This document shows positions 17,535-25,485 of a DNA stretch of 46,480 nucleotides, piece after piece. A model generated the notes under the pieces. It saw only the letters and a program-made list of their open reading frames with translations, was not told where the DNA came from and made no database searches. Position 1 is the stretch's first letter. Every line of letters starts with the position of its first letter. The DNA is from Acidobacteriota bacterium. GTDB taxonomy: Bacteria > Acidobacteriota > Vicinamibacteria > Vicinamibacterales > UBA2999. The DNA lies in contig JALHON010000004.1 of the NCBI GenBank assembly GCA_022842985.1, positions 1 to 46,480 of the forward strand, read 5' to 3'. Both the position numbers and the translations under genes were made by a program.

Positions 17535-17901
17535 ATGGTTACATTCACGCATGTGCTCTACCCGACGGATCTGAGTGCCGCGTCTCGGCCGGCGTTGGCG
17601 TAGGCCGCGGCGATGGCGCGTTGGCACGGCGCGCGGCTGACGGCGTTGCACGTGGTGCCGACGTTCGACCCGATCGGCGTGCCTTCGGATCGCGCCGGCG
17701 GGGGCATGACGAATTGCCAGCCGCCGGCAAGGGAGGCCGTTTGAGGCCGACGTGCGGGCTACCCTGGCTGCCGCCGACGTGACCGGGCTCGAGGTGGCGC
17801 TCGACGTGACCCGCCAGGCCAACGGCACGCTCACGCCGTTGGTCGTTCGGGGCGCGACCTGTCCAGTACTGGTCATGCGGAGTCCGGCCGTGTCGGCGTA
17901 G
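17535..17901 (+). pseudogene. Decayed universal stress protein gene
   Basis: An ATG at 17535 opens a clear USP first strand and helix (MVTFTHVLYPTDLSAASRPALA) that hits TAG at 17601. The same frame continues past the stop with AAAMARWHGARLTALHVVPTFDP, which is normal USP sequence. Frame and homology are then lost, with further stops. Near the end TPLVVRGATCPVLVMRSP, a USP final strand, reappears before TAG at 17899. The nucleotide site is gone. This is a broken gene with at least one nonsense change and one indel or deletion, absent from copy 2. Confidence 0.75.
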
Positions 17902-18016
17902 TGGAGGCGAGAGGGCAGTCGTCGTGACGATCCAGCGAGCACAACGTCGGAACGTCGGGAACGCCAATGCCGCCCCGGCAGTGTGCGTAAGCCACTCGTC
18001 ATATAGTGGCCAGACC

Positions 18017-18919
18017 ATGGAGTGGCTGAACTATCACCACCTCTACTATTTCTGGGTGGTCGCGCGGACGGGGAGCGTCGCGGCGGCCAGCCGCGAGCTT
18101 CGTCTGACCCACCCGACGGTCAGTGCCCAGATTCATCAACTGGAAGCCGTCATCGGGGAGAAGCTCTTCAAGCGTGCTGGCCGTGGACTCGCGCTGACCG
18201 ACGTCGGGCAAACGGCGTTTCGCTATGCGAACGAGATCTTCGGGCTCGGTCGCGAGTTCATGGCGGTCGTCAGACGGGGGGCGACGCCGCACTCCATGCA
18301 CCTGGCGGTCGGTGTCGCCAACTGCCTCCCGAAGTCCATCGTGCATTGGCTGCTCGAGCCGGCGCTGCGTCTGACGCCGCCGCCGTATCTGATCTGCCGG
18401 GAGGAGCGGTCGCTGCAGGAATTCCTGAAGGACTTGTCGCTGCATACGCTCGAACTCGTGCTCTCCGACGAACCGGCAGGTATCGGGGCGCCGGTGAAGC
18501 TCTTCAATCATCTCCTCGGCGAGTGCGGCACCACGGTGCTTGGGTCCGCCCGCGATGCCGCGTTGCTGCGAAAGCGCTTTCCGCGGTCACTCGACGGAGT
18601 GCCCTTCCTGATGCCTGGCGCGAACGCCGCCCTGCGACGTGGCCTCGCGCTGTGGTTCGTGTCACAGGGCATCCGGCCGCGGGTCGTTGGCGAGATCGAC
18701 GATGGCAGCCTCTCCAAAGTGCTCGCGGCCGAAGGCTACGGGGTGTATGCCTGCCCGAGCGTCATGGCGGCAGAAGCGCGCCGGCGCTACGGCTTGCGCG
18801 TTGTGGGCACGATACCGTCGCTGAAGAACAGCTTCTACGCGATCTCGGTCGAACAGCGCCTGCGCCACCCCGGAGCGGTCGCCATCTGCGAGAACAGAAG
18901 CAGCGAGCTCTTCGGATAG
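18017..18919 (+). CDS. nhaR: NhaR-like LysR-type regulator, copy 1
   Basis: 300 residues, cytoplasmic LysR-family regulator. The N-terminal helix-turn-helix (MEWLNYHHLYYFWVVARTG ... THPTVSAQIHQLE, GEKLFKRAGRGLALTDVG) closely follows E. coli NhaR, which activates a Na+/H+ antiporter gene in response to sodium. The rest is the substrate-binding fold. The ATG at 18017 matches the family start; TATAGT at 18002-18007 could be a -10 hexamer, which would make the leader only a few bases long. The neighbouring antiporter and ATPase are natural targets, an inference. The paralogue at 35792-36694 differs at about 28 of 300 residues by hand count. Confidence 0.88.
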   Translation: MEWLNYHHLYYFWVVARTGSVAAASRELRLTHPTVSAQIHQLEAVIGEKLFKRAGRGLALTDVGQTAFRYANEIFGLGREFMAVVRRGATPHSMHLAVGVANCLPKSIVHWLLEPALRLTPPPYLICREERSLQEFLKDLSLHTLELVLSDEPAGIGAPVKLFNHLLGECGTTVLGSARDAALLRKRFPRSLDGVPFLMPGANAALRRGLALWFVSQGIRPRVVGEIDDGSLSKVLAAEGYGVYACPSVMAAEARRRYGLRVVGTIPSLKNSFYAISVEQRLRHPGAVAICENRSSELFG

Positions 18920-18960
18920 GCCATGTGTCGTCGCCGAGCACACTTGACGCGGAGGCCGCC

Positions 18961-19009
18961 GCAGATGCGCGGCATACCTCGCGGGCGGCGCCGCGCAGCC
19001 GAGCCCGAT
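18961..19009 (-). pseudogene. Relic fragment of a YnfM-type MFS gene
   Basis: Positions 18961-18997 match 3957-3992 inside the MFS gene with one substitution and one inserted base. The sequence then jumps to a match of 4057-4072 with few changes. The junction is at GCGCCGCGCA, which in the MFS gene occurs twice (3983-3992 and 4047-4056). The relic thus looks like an MFS copy that lost 64 bases between short direct repeats. It lies between the stops of nhaR copy 1 and the HAD gene. It is too short and frameshifted to encode anything. Confidence 0.6.
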
Positions 19010-19011
19010 GA

Positions 19012-19752
19012 CTACCTGGCGCACTCGGCGCGATGCCGGTCGGCGAACTCGGCCATCGATCCCACTTCGTAGTCGGGCCGCGTGGCATCGCCGCTCGCCG
19101 CCGGGGCGGGCGTGGCGCCCCAGCCGCCGCCCACGGCCTTGCGGCGGTTGATCCACAGCGTGGCCAGGCCCACTGCCTTCGCCGGCACGACATCGTGGAA
19201 GATGCTCTGCGCGGTGTGCAGGATCTGGTGCGGCGCCGTGCCGAGCGTGCGCTGCACGTCATCGAGCATGTGGCGGAAGTTCCGCAGGTCCGGCTTGTAC
19301 GAGCCGACGTCCTGCGCGGTGATGATGCGGTCGAACGCCACGCCGAGCCGGGCGTTGCTCTCCGCGAACGATGCGTGATCCACGTTCGAGAGAATCACCA
19401 GCTTGTAGTGCTGCTTCAGATACGCGAGCGCCGCCGGGCTGTCGGGGAACGCCGGCCAGCGGCCGACCGACTGCCCGAAGTCCCGCACGGCGTCGTCGCT
19501 CGTCGAGACCTGCCAGTGGGCCGAGAGGCGGCGCATCACCTCTTCGAGGATCTGCGGATAGCGGTGCGTGGGGTGGTCGGCTTCCACCGCGGCCTCCGTC
19601 GTGCCGAACGTCTCGAGCAGCGCGTCGTTGGACAGCGCGAGGCCGCGCGCGTCGGCCCACGGCCGCAGCTCGGCGAGGATGCCGGCCTCCCAGTCGATGA
19701 GCGTGCCGTAACAGTCGAAGGTGAGAGTCGTGAAGTCGGACAGTGGACGCAT
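19012..19752 (-). CDS. HAD-family hydrolase, haloacid dehalogenase type II-like
   Basis: 246 residues. Motif I FDCYGTLID with nucleophile Asp13, motif II VILSNVDHASF, motif III Lys in SYKPDLRNF, and motif IV near ILHTAQSIFHDVVPA. The cap and motif spacing fit the (S)-2-haloacid dehalogenase subgroup of HAD enzymes, though many members act on other small phosphorylated or halogenated compounds. Cytoplasmic. It follows the flavoenzyme gene by 26 bases on the same strand and is likely cotranscribed. The C-terminal 30 or so residues, rich in Gly/Ala/Pro, are poorly conserved. Confidence 0.85.
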   Translation of the reverse strand: MRPLSDFTTLTFDCYGTLIDWEAGILAELRPWADARGLALSNDALLETFGTTEAAVEADHPTHRYPQILEEVMRRLSAHWQVSTSDDAVRDFGQSVGRWPAFPDSPAALAYLKQHYKLVILSNVDHASFAESNARLGVAFDRIITAQDVGSYKPDLRNFRHMLDDVQRTLGTAPHQILHTAQSIFHDVVPAKAVGLATLWINRRKAVGGGWGATPAPAASGDATRPDYEVGSMAEFADRHRAECAR

Positions 19753-19778
19753 GGTGTGAGGGACCGGAGAAGAGAGGC

Positions 19779-21761
19779 TCAGATGCGCTCGTAGTAGCCG
19801 TAGCGGCGCGATTCGAGTTCGCGGACGGCGCGCGCCGCTTCGTCGAACGCCGTCTGCACGAGATCGATGCCCGAGGCATCGGAGTTGGCGATGGTGATGC
19901 GGCCGAACGGCTGACGCGCCGGCACGCAGGGTGTCTCCTCCTCCGGCGTGTGATCGAAGAGCGCATTGCGGCTCATGGCAAAGCCGTGCGGCCAGCGGTT
20001 CACGGTGATGGCGAGGATGTCGCGCGCCGGATCGAAGCCGCCGTCGCCGAGGGCGCGCGCGAGCTGCGTGCGCGCGGCCCGTTCGAAGGTCTCGAACGGC
20101 GTGCGCAGCAGGGCGGCTCTGAGCGCGCGGAAGCGCTCCTGCATCGTGGCGCCGGCGGGGAACGGCCGGCCCATCAGCTCGGCGGTCATCGTGTCGTTCG
20201 AGAGAATGCCGGAATTCGTGCCGGTGTTCACGTTGAGGATCGCCGGCTGCGAGGGGTCAGTCGGCGGCGCCACGCCGCCAAGCGTGACCGGATCGTTCAG
20301 ATTGAAGCTGCCGTAGAACGACGACGGACACGTCACCGTCTCGACCTTCAGCGCCGCGAACGCCCGGAAGTCGCGCACCAGCACGTTGGTCATCTGGTTC
20401 ACGGCGCGGACCGACTGGTGCAGGGCGGCCTTCTGCGCCTCAGGCAGCTCCGGACAGAGGTACGGAATCATCGCGTTGTTGCAGGCGAGCACCGCCTGCG
20501 CGGCCTGCACGCGGAATCGACGCCCACCGCGCAGATACACCACCTCGACCCCGCGGGTGTCGCGTTCGAACTGCGCCACGGCCCGGGGGCCGCTGTGGCT
20601 GACGAGCACCGCGGTGCTCTCGAGCCGCAGGCGCACGGACGCACCCGGCCGATCGAGCTGCGCGTAGTCCACGCGCGCGCCCTGCGCCTCGGCGAACGAT
20701 CCGGCAGGCATCGCGTCAGGAATCAGCGAGCGCACGAGCAGGCGGGCGATGTCGGAGTTGCCGGCGGGCAGCGGGAAGTCATCGGCCGAGTGGTCGGGGC
20801 TCTCGGGCGAATCGGGCGGACGCGTCAGGCCGAGGCCGGCGAAGCCGGGCCGGTAGCGGTAGAACGCGAACCACGCCGTGACGGCATCGGTCGAGAGCGC
20901 CCACACGCCGTGCAGCAGCGAGGGCACATCCGGATGGACCTTCGCCACCTGCAGCAGGTAGTCGCGGTAGCTCATCGACTGCAGCTTCGCCACCTTCTCC
21001 GCGGGTGACAGCCCGGCGAGATAGTCGGTGGTGCCGTGGTGCAGGCGCACGAGATCCGCCTGGATCGCCGGCGCGAGCGGCGTCTTCGCCAGATACTCGG
21101 CCGTGGGCCGGTTGATCGACCCACCGGCCACCAGGCGGTCGACGCCGAACGCCTCCTTGCGGAAGAACGTCGCCGGACCGAGGCCCATGCGCGTGAAGTG
21201 TTCCCAGTCGAGCGCGTAGTTGCTGTCGCGCCGGTCGATGCCGAGCGCCTGCAGGATCTGCCGCGCGTCCCACGTCCACGTCTTCGGCGCCACCATGTAC
21301 GACGAGCCGCCGGTGGCCATCAGGGTGCGGCCGTTCACCACGAACTCGTTCCGCTTCGCGTGACCGCCGAAGTCGTCGTGGTTGTCGAGCAGCAGGATCT
21401 TCGCCGAGGCCCCGGCGCGGGTGCGGTAGTAGAAGGCGGCCGCGAGACCGCTCAGGCCGGCGCCGACGACCACGAGGTCGTAGACCTCGCCGGTGTCGTC
21501 GGCGGGCATCGGCGGCAGGGCGCGGTCGCGGGTGGCGTGGGCGGCTTCGAACGAGCCGGGATGCGCGCCACGCATGCCCTGTCGCAGCGGCGGATAACGA
21601 TCCGCCGTGAGGTCCGGCGGCGCCGTGACCTGGGCCGAGGCCCGGCCGCCCATCATCGAGGCGCCCACCGTGACGCCCACGCCACTCACGAAGTCGCGGC
21701 GTGAGATGGCGCGGTCGAGCCCGAGTTCGCGATCATCGCCAGAACGGGCTGAGCCCCGCAT
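19779..21761 (-). CDS. Tat-exported FAD oxidoreductase, spermidine dehydrogenase-like
   Basis: 660 residues. A twin-arginine signal (ISRRDFVSGVGV, Arg21-Arg22) directs folded export. The FAD site is YDLVVVGAGLSG (GxGxxG at 100-105) followed by LLLDNHDDFGGHAKRNEF, which is characteristic of periplasmic spermidine dehydrogenase (SpdH) and related amine oxidases. A second FAD contact near the C-terminus, IANSDASGIDLVQTAFDEA, is present. Probable reaction: oxidation of a polyamine or other amine in the periplasm with electrons passed to the respiratory chain; the substrate is an inference. No clear ribosome site before ATG 21761. The HAD gene follows. Confidence 0.82.
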   Translation of the reverse strand: MRGSARSGDDRELGLDRAISRRDFVSGVGVTVGASMMGGRASAQVTAPPDLTADRYPPLRQGMRGAHPGSFEAAHATRDRALPPMPADDTGEVYDLVVVGAGLSGLAAAFYYRTRAGASAKILLLDNHDDFGGHAKRNEFVVNGRTLMATGGSSYMVAPKTWTWDARQILQALGIDRRDSNYALDWEHFTRMGLGPATFFRKEAFGVDRLVAGGSINRPTAEYLAKTPLAPAIQADLVRLHHGTTDYLAGLSPAEKVAKLQSMSYRDYLLQVAKVHPDVPSLLHGVWALSTDAVTAWFAFYRYRPGFAGLGLTRPPDSPESPDHSADDFPLPAGNSDIARLLVRSLIPDAMPAGSFAEAQGARVDYAQLDRPGASVRLRLESTAVLVSHSGPRAVAQFERDTRGVEVVYLRGGRRFRVQAAQAVLACNNAMIPYLCPELPEAQKAALHQSVRAVNQMTNVLVRDFRAFAALKVETVTCPSSFYGSFNLNDPVTLGGVAPPTDPSQPAILNVNTGTNSGILSNDTMTAELMGRPFPAGATMQERFRALRAALLRTPFETFERAARTQLARALGDGGFDPARDILAITVNRWPHGFAMSRNALFDHTPEEETPCVPARQPFGRITIANSDASGIDLVQTAFDEAARAVRELESRRYGYYERI

Positions 21762-21824
21762 GACGGCATCATATGCCCGGTCGGGCGCATCCCGCGCGCC
21801 GTGGACGTCAGCGGAGGGCCGGCT

Positions 21825-24809
21825 CTACGGCACGACCACCGTCTGCGCCGGCGTGGCGGCGCTCGTGCCGCACGGGTTGGTGGACGCGACCGCCAGGGTG
21901 TAGGTGCCGGGCCCCACGGTGCCTGACAACGTGCGAGCGGCCGTGCCGACGCTGCCGGTGAACGATCCCGTGACGTGCAGCGTGTAGGCGTCTGGCGCGC
22001 CGCCAGCGGCGGGCGAGTTCCACGACACGGTCACGAGATTGCCCGCCCTTGTGGTCTGGAAGCCGGTGGGAACCCCGGGTGGCGTGCACGTGCCGGGAAA
22101 GGTCAGCGTGACGCTGTTCGAGGCCGGACTCGTACCGGCCGCGTTCTGTGCCGAGGTCGAGAACGTGTAGGTGCCAGGCGGCACGGCGGGATACGAGAAG
22201 GTCTGCCCGGGAGCCAGCGGCACGGTCAACGACAGCGCACCACTGACGTGCAAGAGCAGCGCGGTGGGTGTGCCACCCGTCGTGGCGTTGGTCCACGCGA
22301 GCTGGAGGCGGCTGCCGACGGCGTTGCCAGTCAGCATCGTCGGCGCGGCCGGCGGCGCTGGCGGCGTCGCCACGTTCACGGCAACCTGCACTTCGTTCGA
22401 GGCCGCACTCGTAGCGCCATTCGCCCCGAGCGCCTTGACGCGCAGGTACAACACGCCGCTTGGTGACGGGAAGCTGAAGGTCGTGTTCGTGGAGCCGGTC
22501 GGGATCTGGCCCATCGTGCCGCCGGGCGTCGTGCCGCCCTCCACGAGATAGCCGGTGGCCCCGGCGGCCGCGGTCCACTGCAGTGTCACCGTGTTGCCGG
22601 CCACCGACTGCACCTGCAGGTTGGCCGGTGCGCCCATGCCGGATGACTGCGTGCGATAGAACCGCAGCAGCTCCGCCAGGGCTTCGGGCTTGTTCTGCGG
22701 CTCGGGCCGGTTCAGCTGGTCCTTCGTGTTGACGGCGTGGCACGACGTGCACGTGCGGATTTCACCCGGCTGGAACGTCAGCCAGTAGCGCTCACGCACC
22801 ACCGGCGTGCCGGTGGGGCTCGTGAGGTGCCACGACAGCGCGCGCCGGGCCGGCACGAACGCCGCCATCGAGCCATCGCGGCCGAGCTTCACCGCGCCCT
22901 GCAGCGGAATCGCGACTGGCGGGTTCTGGGCCGCCGGTTCGTGCATCGGCTGCGCCAGCACACGGCGTCCGGGGCGCGGGTTCGCTGGTCCGCCCATGCC
23001 GCGGATGAGATCGCCCTGGAAGAACTGCATGAACGCGACGTCGTAGGTGGTGCCGCTGCCGGGCAGCGACTGGGCGCCGCCGCCGGGCACGCGCAGCCGG
23101 AACGGCTGCTGCCGATCGGCGCCGTCGCGGGTCGTGACGTCGCGGCTGACGACCAGCGCGAGGTTGTTGGCGCGCAGATAGCGGCGGAGCTCCGCCACGT
23201 CGACGCCTTCATCGGCGAACACCTGCTGCTCCGGCGCGAGCATCGGAGTCGTGTGCCGGGGCGGCCGCGGCCGCGCCCGCACTTCGACCGGATCGAGTTC
23301 CCACAACTCGCCGGTGTAGCTGACGAGCACATCGGGATCCCAGTACGAGATCGTTTCGACGATGCCGGCGCCCGTCAGCGTCTGGCCGGGCACCCAGTAC
23401 TGGCCGGCCTGGGTGATGGTCTTCATCCGGAACCGGTAGCGCGACTGCGGCGCCGCGCGGGTGCCGTCGTTGCGGTCCGCCCGCGTCTCGCTCGTGTGGA
23501 CGGCCACGAGCAACCCGTCGGCCATCGGCAACGGATTGCGATAGAGGCCGGAGTGGTTGGGGCTCGGCGTGTCGTCGGTGCTGGCCGTGTCGGGATGGGT
23601 CACGTAGGTGATGGCCATCTGGTCGGCGTTCACCGTGGGCGCGCCGTTGATGCTGATGATCTGGCCGGCGGCATGCGTCGCGAACTCCGGCGCGTCGATG
23701 CCGATGTAGGTGCCGGGCTGCGACGGCGCTTCCTTGATCTGCAGGAAGTTCGTGATCGAGTTGGTGTTGAACCGCGACCCGGGGTTGAACTCCTGCAGCC
23801 GTGCATCGTCGTTGAAGCTGCGGTTGAAGTAGCGGTGCAGCTCGTGCCGGCCGATGTGGTTCAGCGTCTCCTCGCCCGTGCCGTCGTCGTTGATCTGCCA
23901 GGGAAAGAAGTGGTTGAGGGTGTAGGCCTCGACGTTGCCGGTCGTGCGGCGCGACTCGGGGAAGACCTCGGCGCGGCTGTTCACGGCCGCCGCGCCCGCG
24001 GCTTCACTCGTGTAGTTGAACGTGCCGTAGGTGTTGCTCACCGCGTCGGCGTCGGCCTGCTGATCGCGCTGCAGGTGGTCCCAGCGCGTGAAGATCACCC
24101 GTCCGAAGCTGTCCACCTGCGGCGAGAACACACCCGACGGCGAGTGATTCATCAGGAAGAGATCGCCCGTCGCCGGATCCAGGCTCCACAGACCGCTCAC
24201 GACCGGCGTCGATTCGTACTCGTCGAGCTGCGGGTACAGGTGCCGCTGGCCGTCGCGCGGCCGGTCGGACGAAAAGATGATGCGGTCGTCGGCGCCGTAG
24301 ATCGGGCTCACGTTGTTGTAGTTCGCCGGCTGATTCGGCACCTTCGTGATGACCGGCGTCTGGCTCTGGCCCAGCCCGACGATTTCGTAGAGCTGCCAGT
24401 AGTAGGTGGCCACCTCGTACTGCCTGGTCGGCGAGCCCACGACCATGCTGAAGACGGCCTTCGTGCCATCCCAGTGGACGGCCGGCTCGCGCACGGCAAT
24501 CCCGCCGGCGCCCTGCAGGCCCGTGGTGCCGTAGCCGGCCGCCGCCGTGAGGTTCTTCAGCGTGCCGTTCGGATAACGAATCCAGAGGTCGCCGCCACGC
24601 GGCGCGTCGGACACCGCGCCTTTGTGGTTCGCGAACACCGAGCCGATGGTGGCGAAGTCGGCTGGTGTGGGCACCTGGGTGACGAAGAGAATCGGCGCCG
24701 CCGGCATCGCCCCCTGGCGGGCCGACGTGACGTGTCCGGCGGCGGTCGCCGCCAATACCGCGCCCAGGAGAGCGTAGGGGAGTCTCATGTGAAGGGTGTT
24801 GGTCCGCAT
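21825..24809 (-). CDS. Secreted propeller/c-type haem/FnIII multidomain protein
   Basis: 994 residues. Signal peptide (about 1-31), then a long region with beta-propeller repeats of the WD40/PD40 kind (VSPIYGADDRIIFSSDRP; FSPQVDSFGRVIFTRWDHL). A middle part resembles, from memory, the hydrazine-synthase alpha-subunit middle domain found in many uncharacterised proteins. A single haem-attachment motif CTSCH lies at 687-691. Three fibronectin-III-like domains follow, starting near 718, 805 and 900 (VTLQWTAAAGATGYLVEGG; RLQLAWTNATTGG; LVTVSWNSPAAGG). The haem Met ligand is not obvious. Probably a periplasmic or surface redox protein; actual hydrazine chemistry is not implied. Confidence 0.75.
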   Translation of the reverse strand: MRTNTLHMRLPYALLGAVLAATAAGHVTSARQGAMPAAPILFVTQVPTPADFATIGSVFANHKGAVSDAPRGGDLWIRYPNGTLKNLTAAAGYGTTGLQGAGGIAVREPAVHWDGTKAVFSMVVGSPTRQYEVATYYWQLYEIVGLGQSQTPVITKVPNQPANYNNVSPIYGADDRIIFSSDRPRDGQRHLYPQLDEYESTPVVSGLWSLDPATGDLFLMNHSPSGVFSPQVDSFGRVIFTRWDHLQRDQQADADAVSNTYGTFNYTSEAAGAAAVNSRAEVFPESRRTTGNVEAYTLNHFFPWQINDDGTGEETLNHIGRHELHRYFNRSFNDDARLQEFNPGSRFNTNSITNFLQIKEAPSQPGTYIGIDAPEFATHAAGQIISINGAPTVNADQMAITYVTHPDTASTDDTPSPNHSGLYRNPLPMADGLLVAVHTSETRADRNDGTRAAPQSRYRFRMKTITQAGQYWVPGQTLTGAGIVETISYWDPDVLVSYTGELWELDPVEVRARPRPPRHTTPMLAPEQQVFADEGVDVAELRRYLRANNLALVVSRDVTTRDGADRQQPFRLRVPGGGAQSLPGSGTTYDVAFMQFFQGDLIRGMGGPANPRPGRRVLAQPMHEPAAQNPPVAIPLQGAVKLGRDGSMAAFVPARRALSWHLTSPTGTPVVRERYWLTFQPGEIRTCTSCHAVNTKDQLNRPEPQNKPEALAELLRFYRTQSSGMGAPANLQVQSVAGNTVTLQWTAAAGATGYLVEGGTTPGGTMGQIPTGSTNTTFSFPSPSGVLYLRVKALGANGATSAASNEVQVAVNVATPPAPPAAPTMLTGNAVGSRLQLAWTNATTGGTPTALLLHVSGALSLTVPLAPGQTFSYPAVPPGTYTFSTSAQNAAGTSPASNSVTLTFPGTCTPPGVPTGFQTTRAGNLVTVSWNSPAAGGAPDAYTLHVTGSFTGSVGTAARTLSGTVGPGTYTLAVASTNPCGTSAATPAQTVVVP

Positions 24810-24983
24810 GCGATGTCCGCGCAGTGGCCTGCTGCAAGGGCGATGCCGGTCACGGCGCGCGCTCGCACCATCGCGGAACGGGAGGCAGGGGCGGACGAGG
24901 GCCGTCGACGTGAGTCCTGAAACGGCACATCGCTGACGACTACGTGATCGGCTGGGGCAGCAGGGCCGTCACCCGGGTGCTGA

Positions 24984-25012
24984 TTGACGGTTGTCCTCGC
25001 GCCCCATAGACT
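24984..25012 (+). promoter_or_regulatory. Promoter of the metal-efflux operon, leaderless start
   Basis: TTGACG at 24984-24989 and TAGACT at 25007-25012 with the ideal 17-base spacer. Transcription would begin about 25019-25020, exactly where the GTG of the His-rich gene sits, so the message is probably leaderless. The rest of the divergent gap 24810-25019 shows nothing else I can support. Confidence 0.55.
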
Positions 25013-25019
25013 CCTGCCC

Positions 25020-25430
25020 GTGCAGCGTCTGCTCGCCGGGTTCGTCGCCGTGGCCATGGTGCTGACCTCCGGGGCAGCCGTGCCGCGGCACGTCCATGCC
25101 TTCGCGGGGCACGACCACGGCGATCACGAACACGGCGTTGCCGACCATCTGCATCTGGCCACCGGGCACGCGTCACACGCGGAGGCAGACGCAGTCCACA
25201 CGCCGACGCTCGAGGGCTGCGATCCAGGCACGCACGCCGTCACGGTGACGTTCGTCGGCGCGTCGCCGGAGGCGGGGCAGTCGCTCGTCGCCGTGGCCAT
25301 CGAGTCGCTTGCGCCGCAGATACCCCAGGCCGGCCCGTCCCGCCTGGCCCCGGCCGACGTGCGTGTGCACGGGCCCCCTCGATCTCGCCGCACGCCGCCT
25401 CGCGCCCCGCCCGTGGTCCACCCCGCCTGA
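25020..25430 (+). CDS. Histidine-rich exported small protein, leader of the efflux operon
   Basis: 136 residues from GTG 25020. A hydrophobic N-terminus (LLAGFVAVAMVLTSGAAVP) acts as a signal peptide, followed by a histidine cluster HAFAGHDHGDHEHG and HLHLATGHASH, 11 His in about 35 residues. The C-terminus is proline/arginine-rich and probably disordered. Such clusters bind Zn, Ni, Co or Cu, and small His-rich periplasmic proteins often head czc/cus-type operons. The earlier in-frame TTG at 24984 is part of the -35 hexamer and is unlikely to be the start. Role: periplasmic metal buffer or sensor for the pump, by inference. Confidence 0.68.
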   Translation: MQRLLAGFVAVAMVLTSGAAVPRHVHAFAGHDHGDHEHGVADHLHLATGHASHAEADAVHTPTLEGCDPGTHAVTVTFVGASPEAGQSLVAVAIESLAPQIPQAGPSRLAPADVRVHGPPRSRRTPPRAPPVVHPA

Positions 25431-25436
25431 CCACCA

Positions 25437-25453
25437 GACCGGCTCAGCCGGTC
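25437..25453. promoter_or_regulatory. 17-base perfect inverted repeat before the efflux tolC gene
   Basis: GACCGGCT-C-AGCCGGTC, between the His-rich stop (25430) and the next start (25486). As RNA it would form a stable small hairpin (six paired bases, five-base loop). It lacks a run of T, so it is more likely an operator, attenuator or mRNA-processing site than a simple terminator. Confidence 0.4.
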
Positions 25454-25485
25454 CTGCTCTTCGTCCGTACAACTGAGGGAAGTTC

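Noticed and set aside
19743-21008. Plus-strand open frame of 421 codons
   Set aside because: Antisense to the flavoenzyme gene; composition is that of a shadow frame.
21825-24809. A true hydrazine synthase subunit
   Set aside because: The middle region only resembles the alpha subunit; partner subunits are absent and FnIII domains are added, so anammox chemistry is not supported.
22737-24920. Long plus-strand open frame of 727 codons
   Set aside because: It lies opposite the 994-residue haem/propeller gene, has extreme Arg/His content typical of antisense frames in GC-rich genes, and shows no motif.
24984-25019. TTG at 24984 as the start of the His-rich protein
   Set aside because: The TTG is the -35 hexamer of a promoter with ideal spacing; GTG 25020 coincides with the predicted transcription start and leads straight into the signal peptide.
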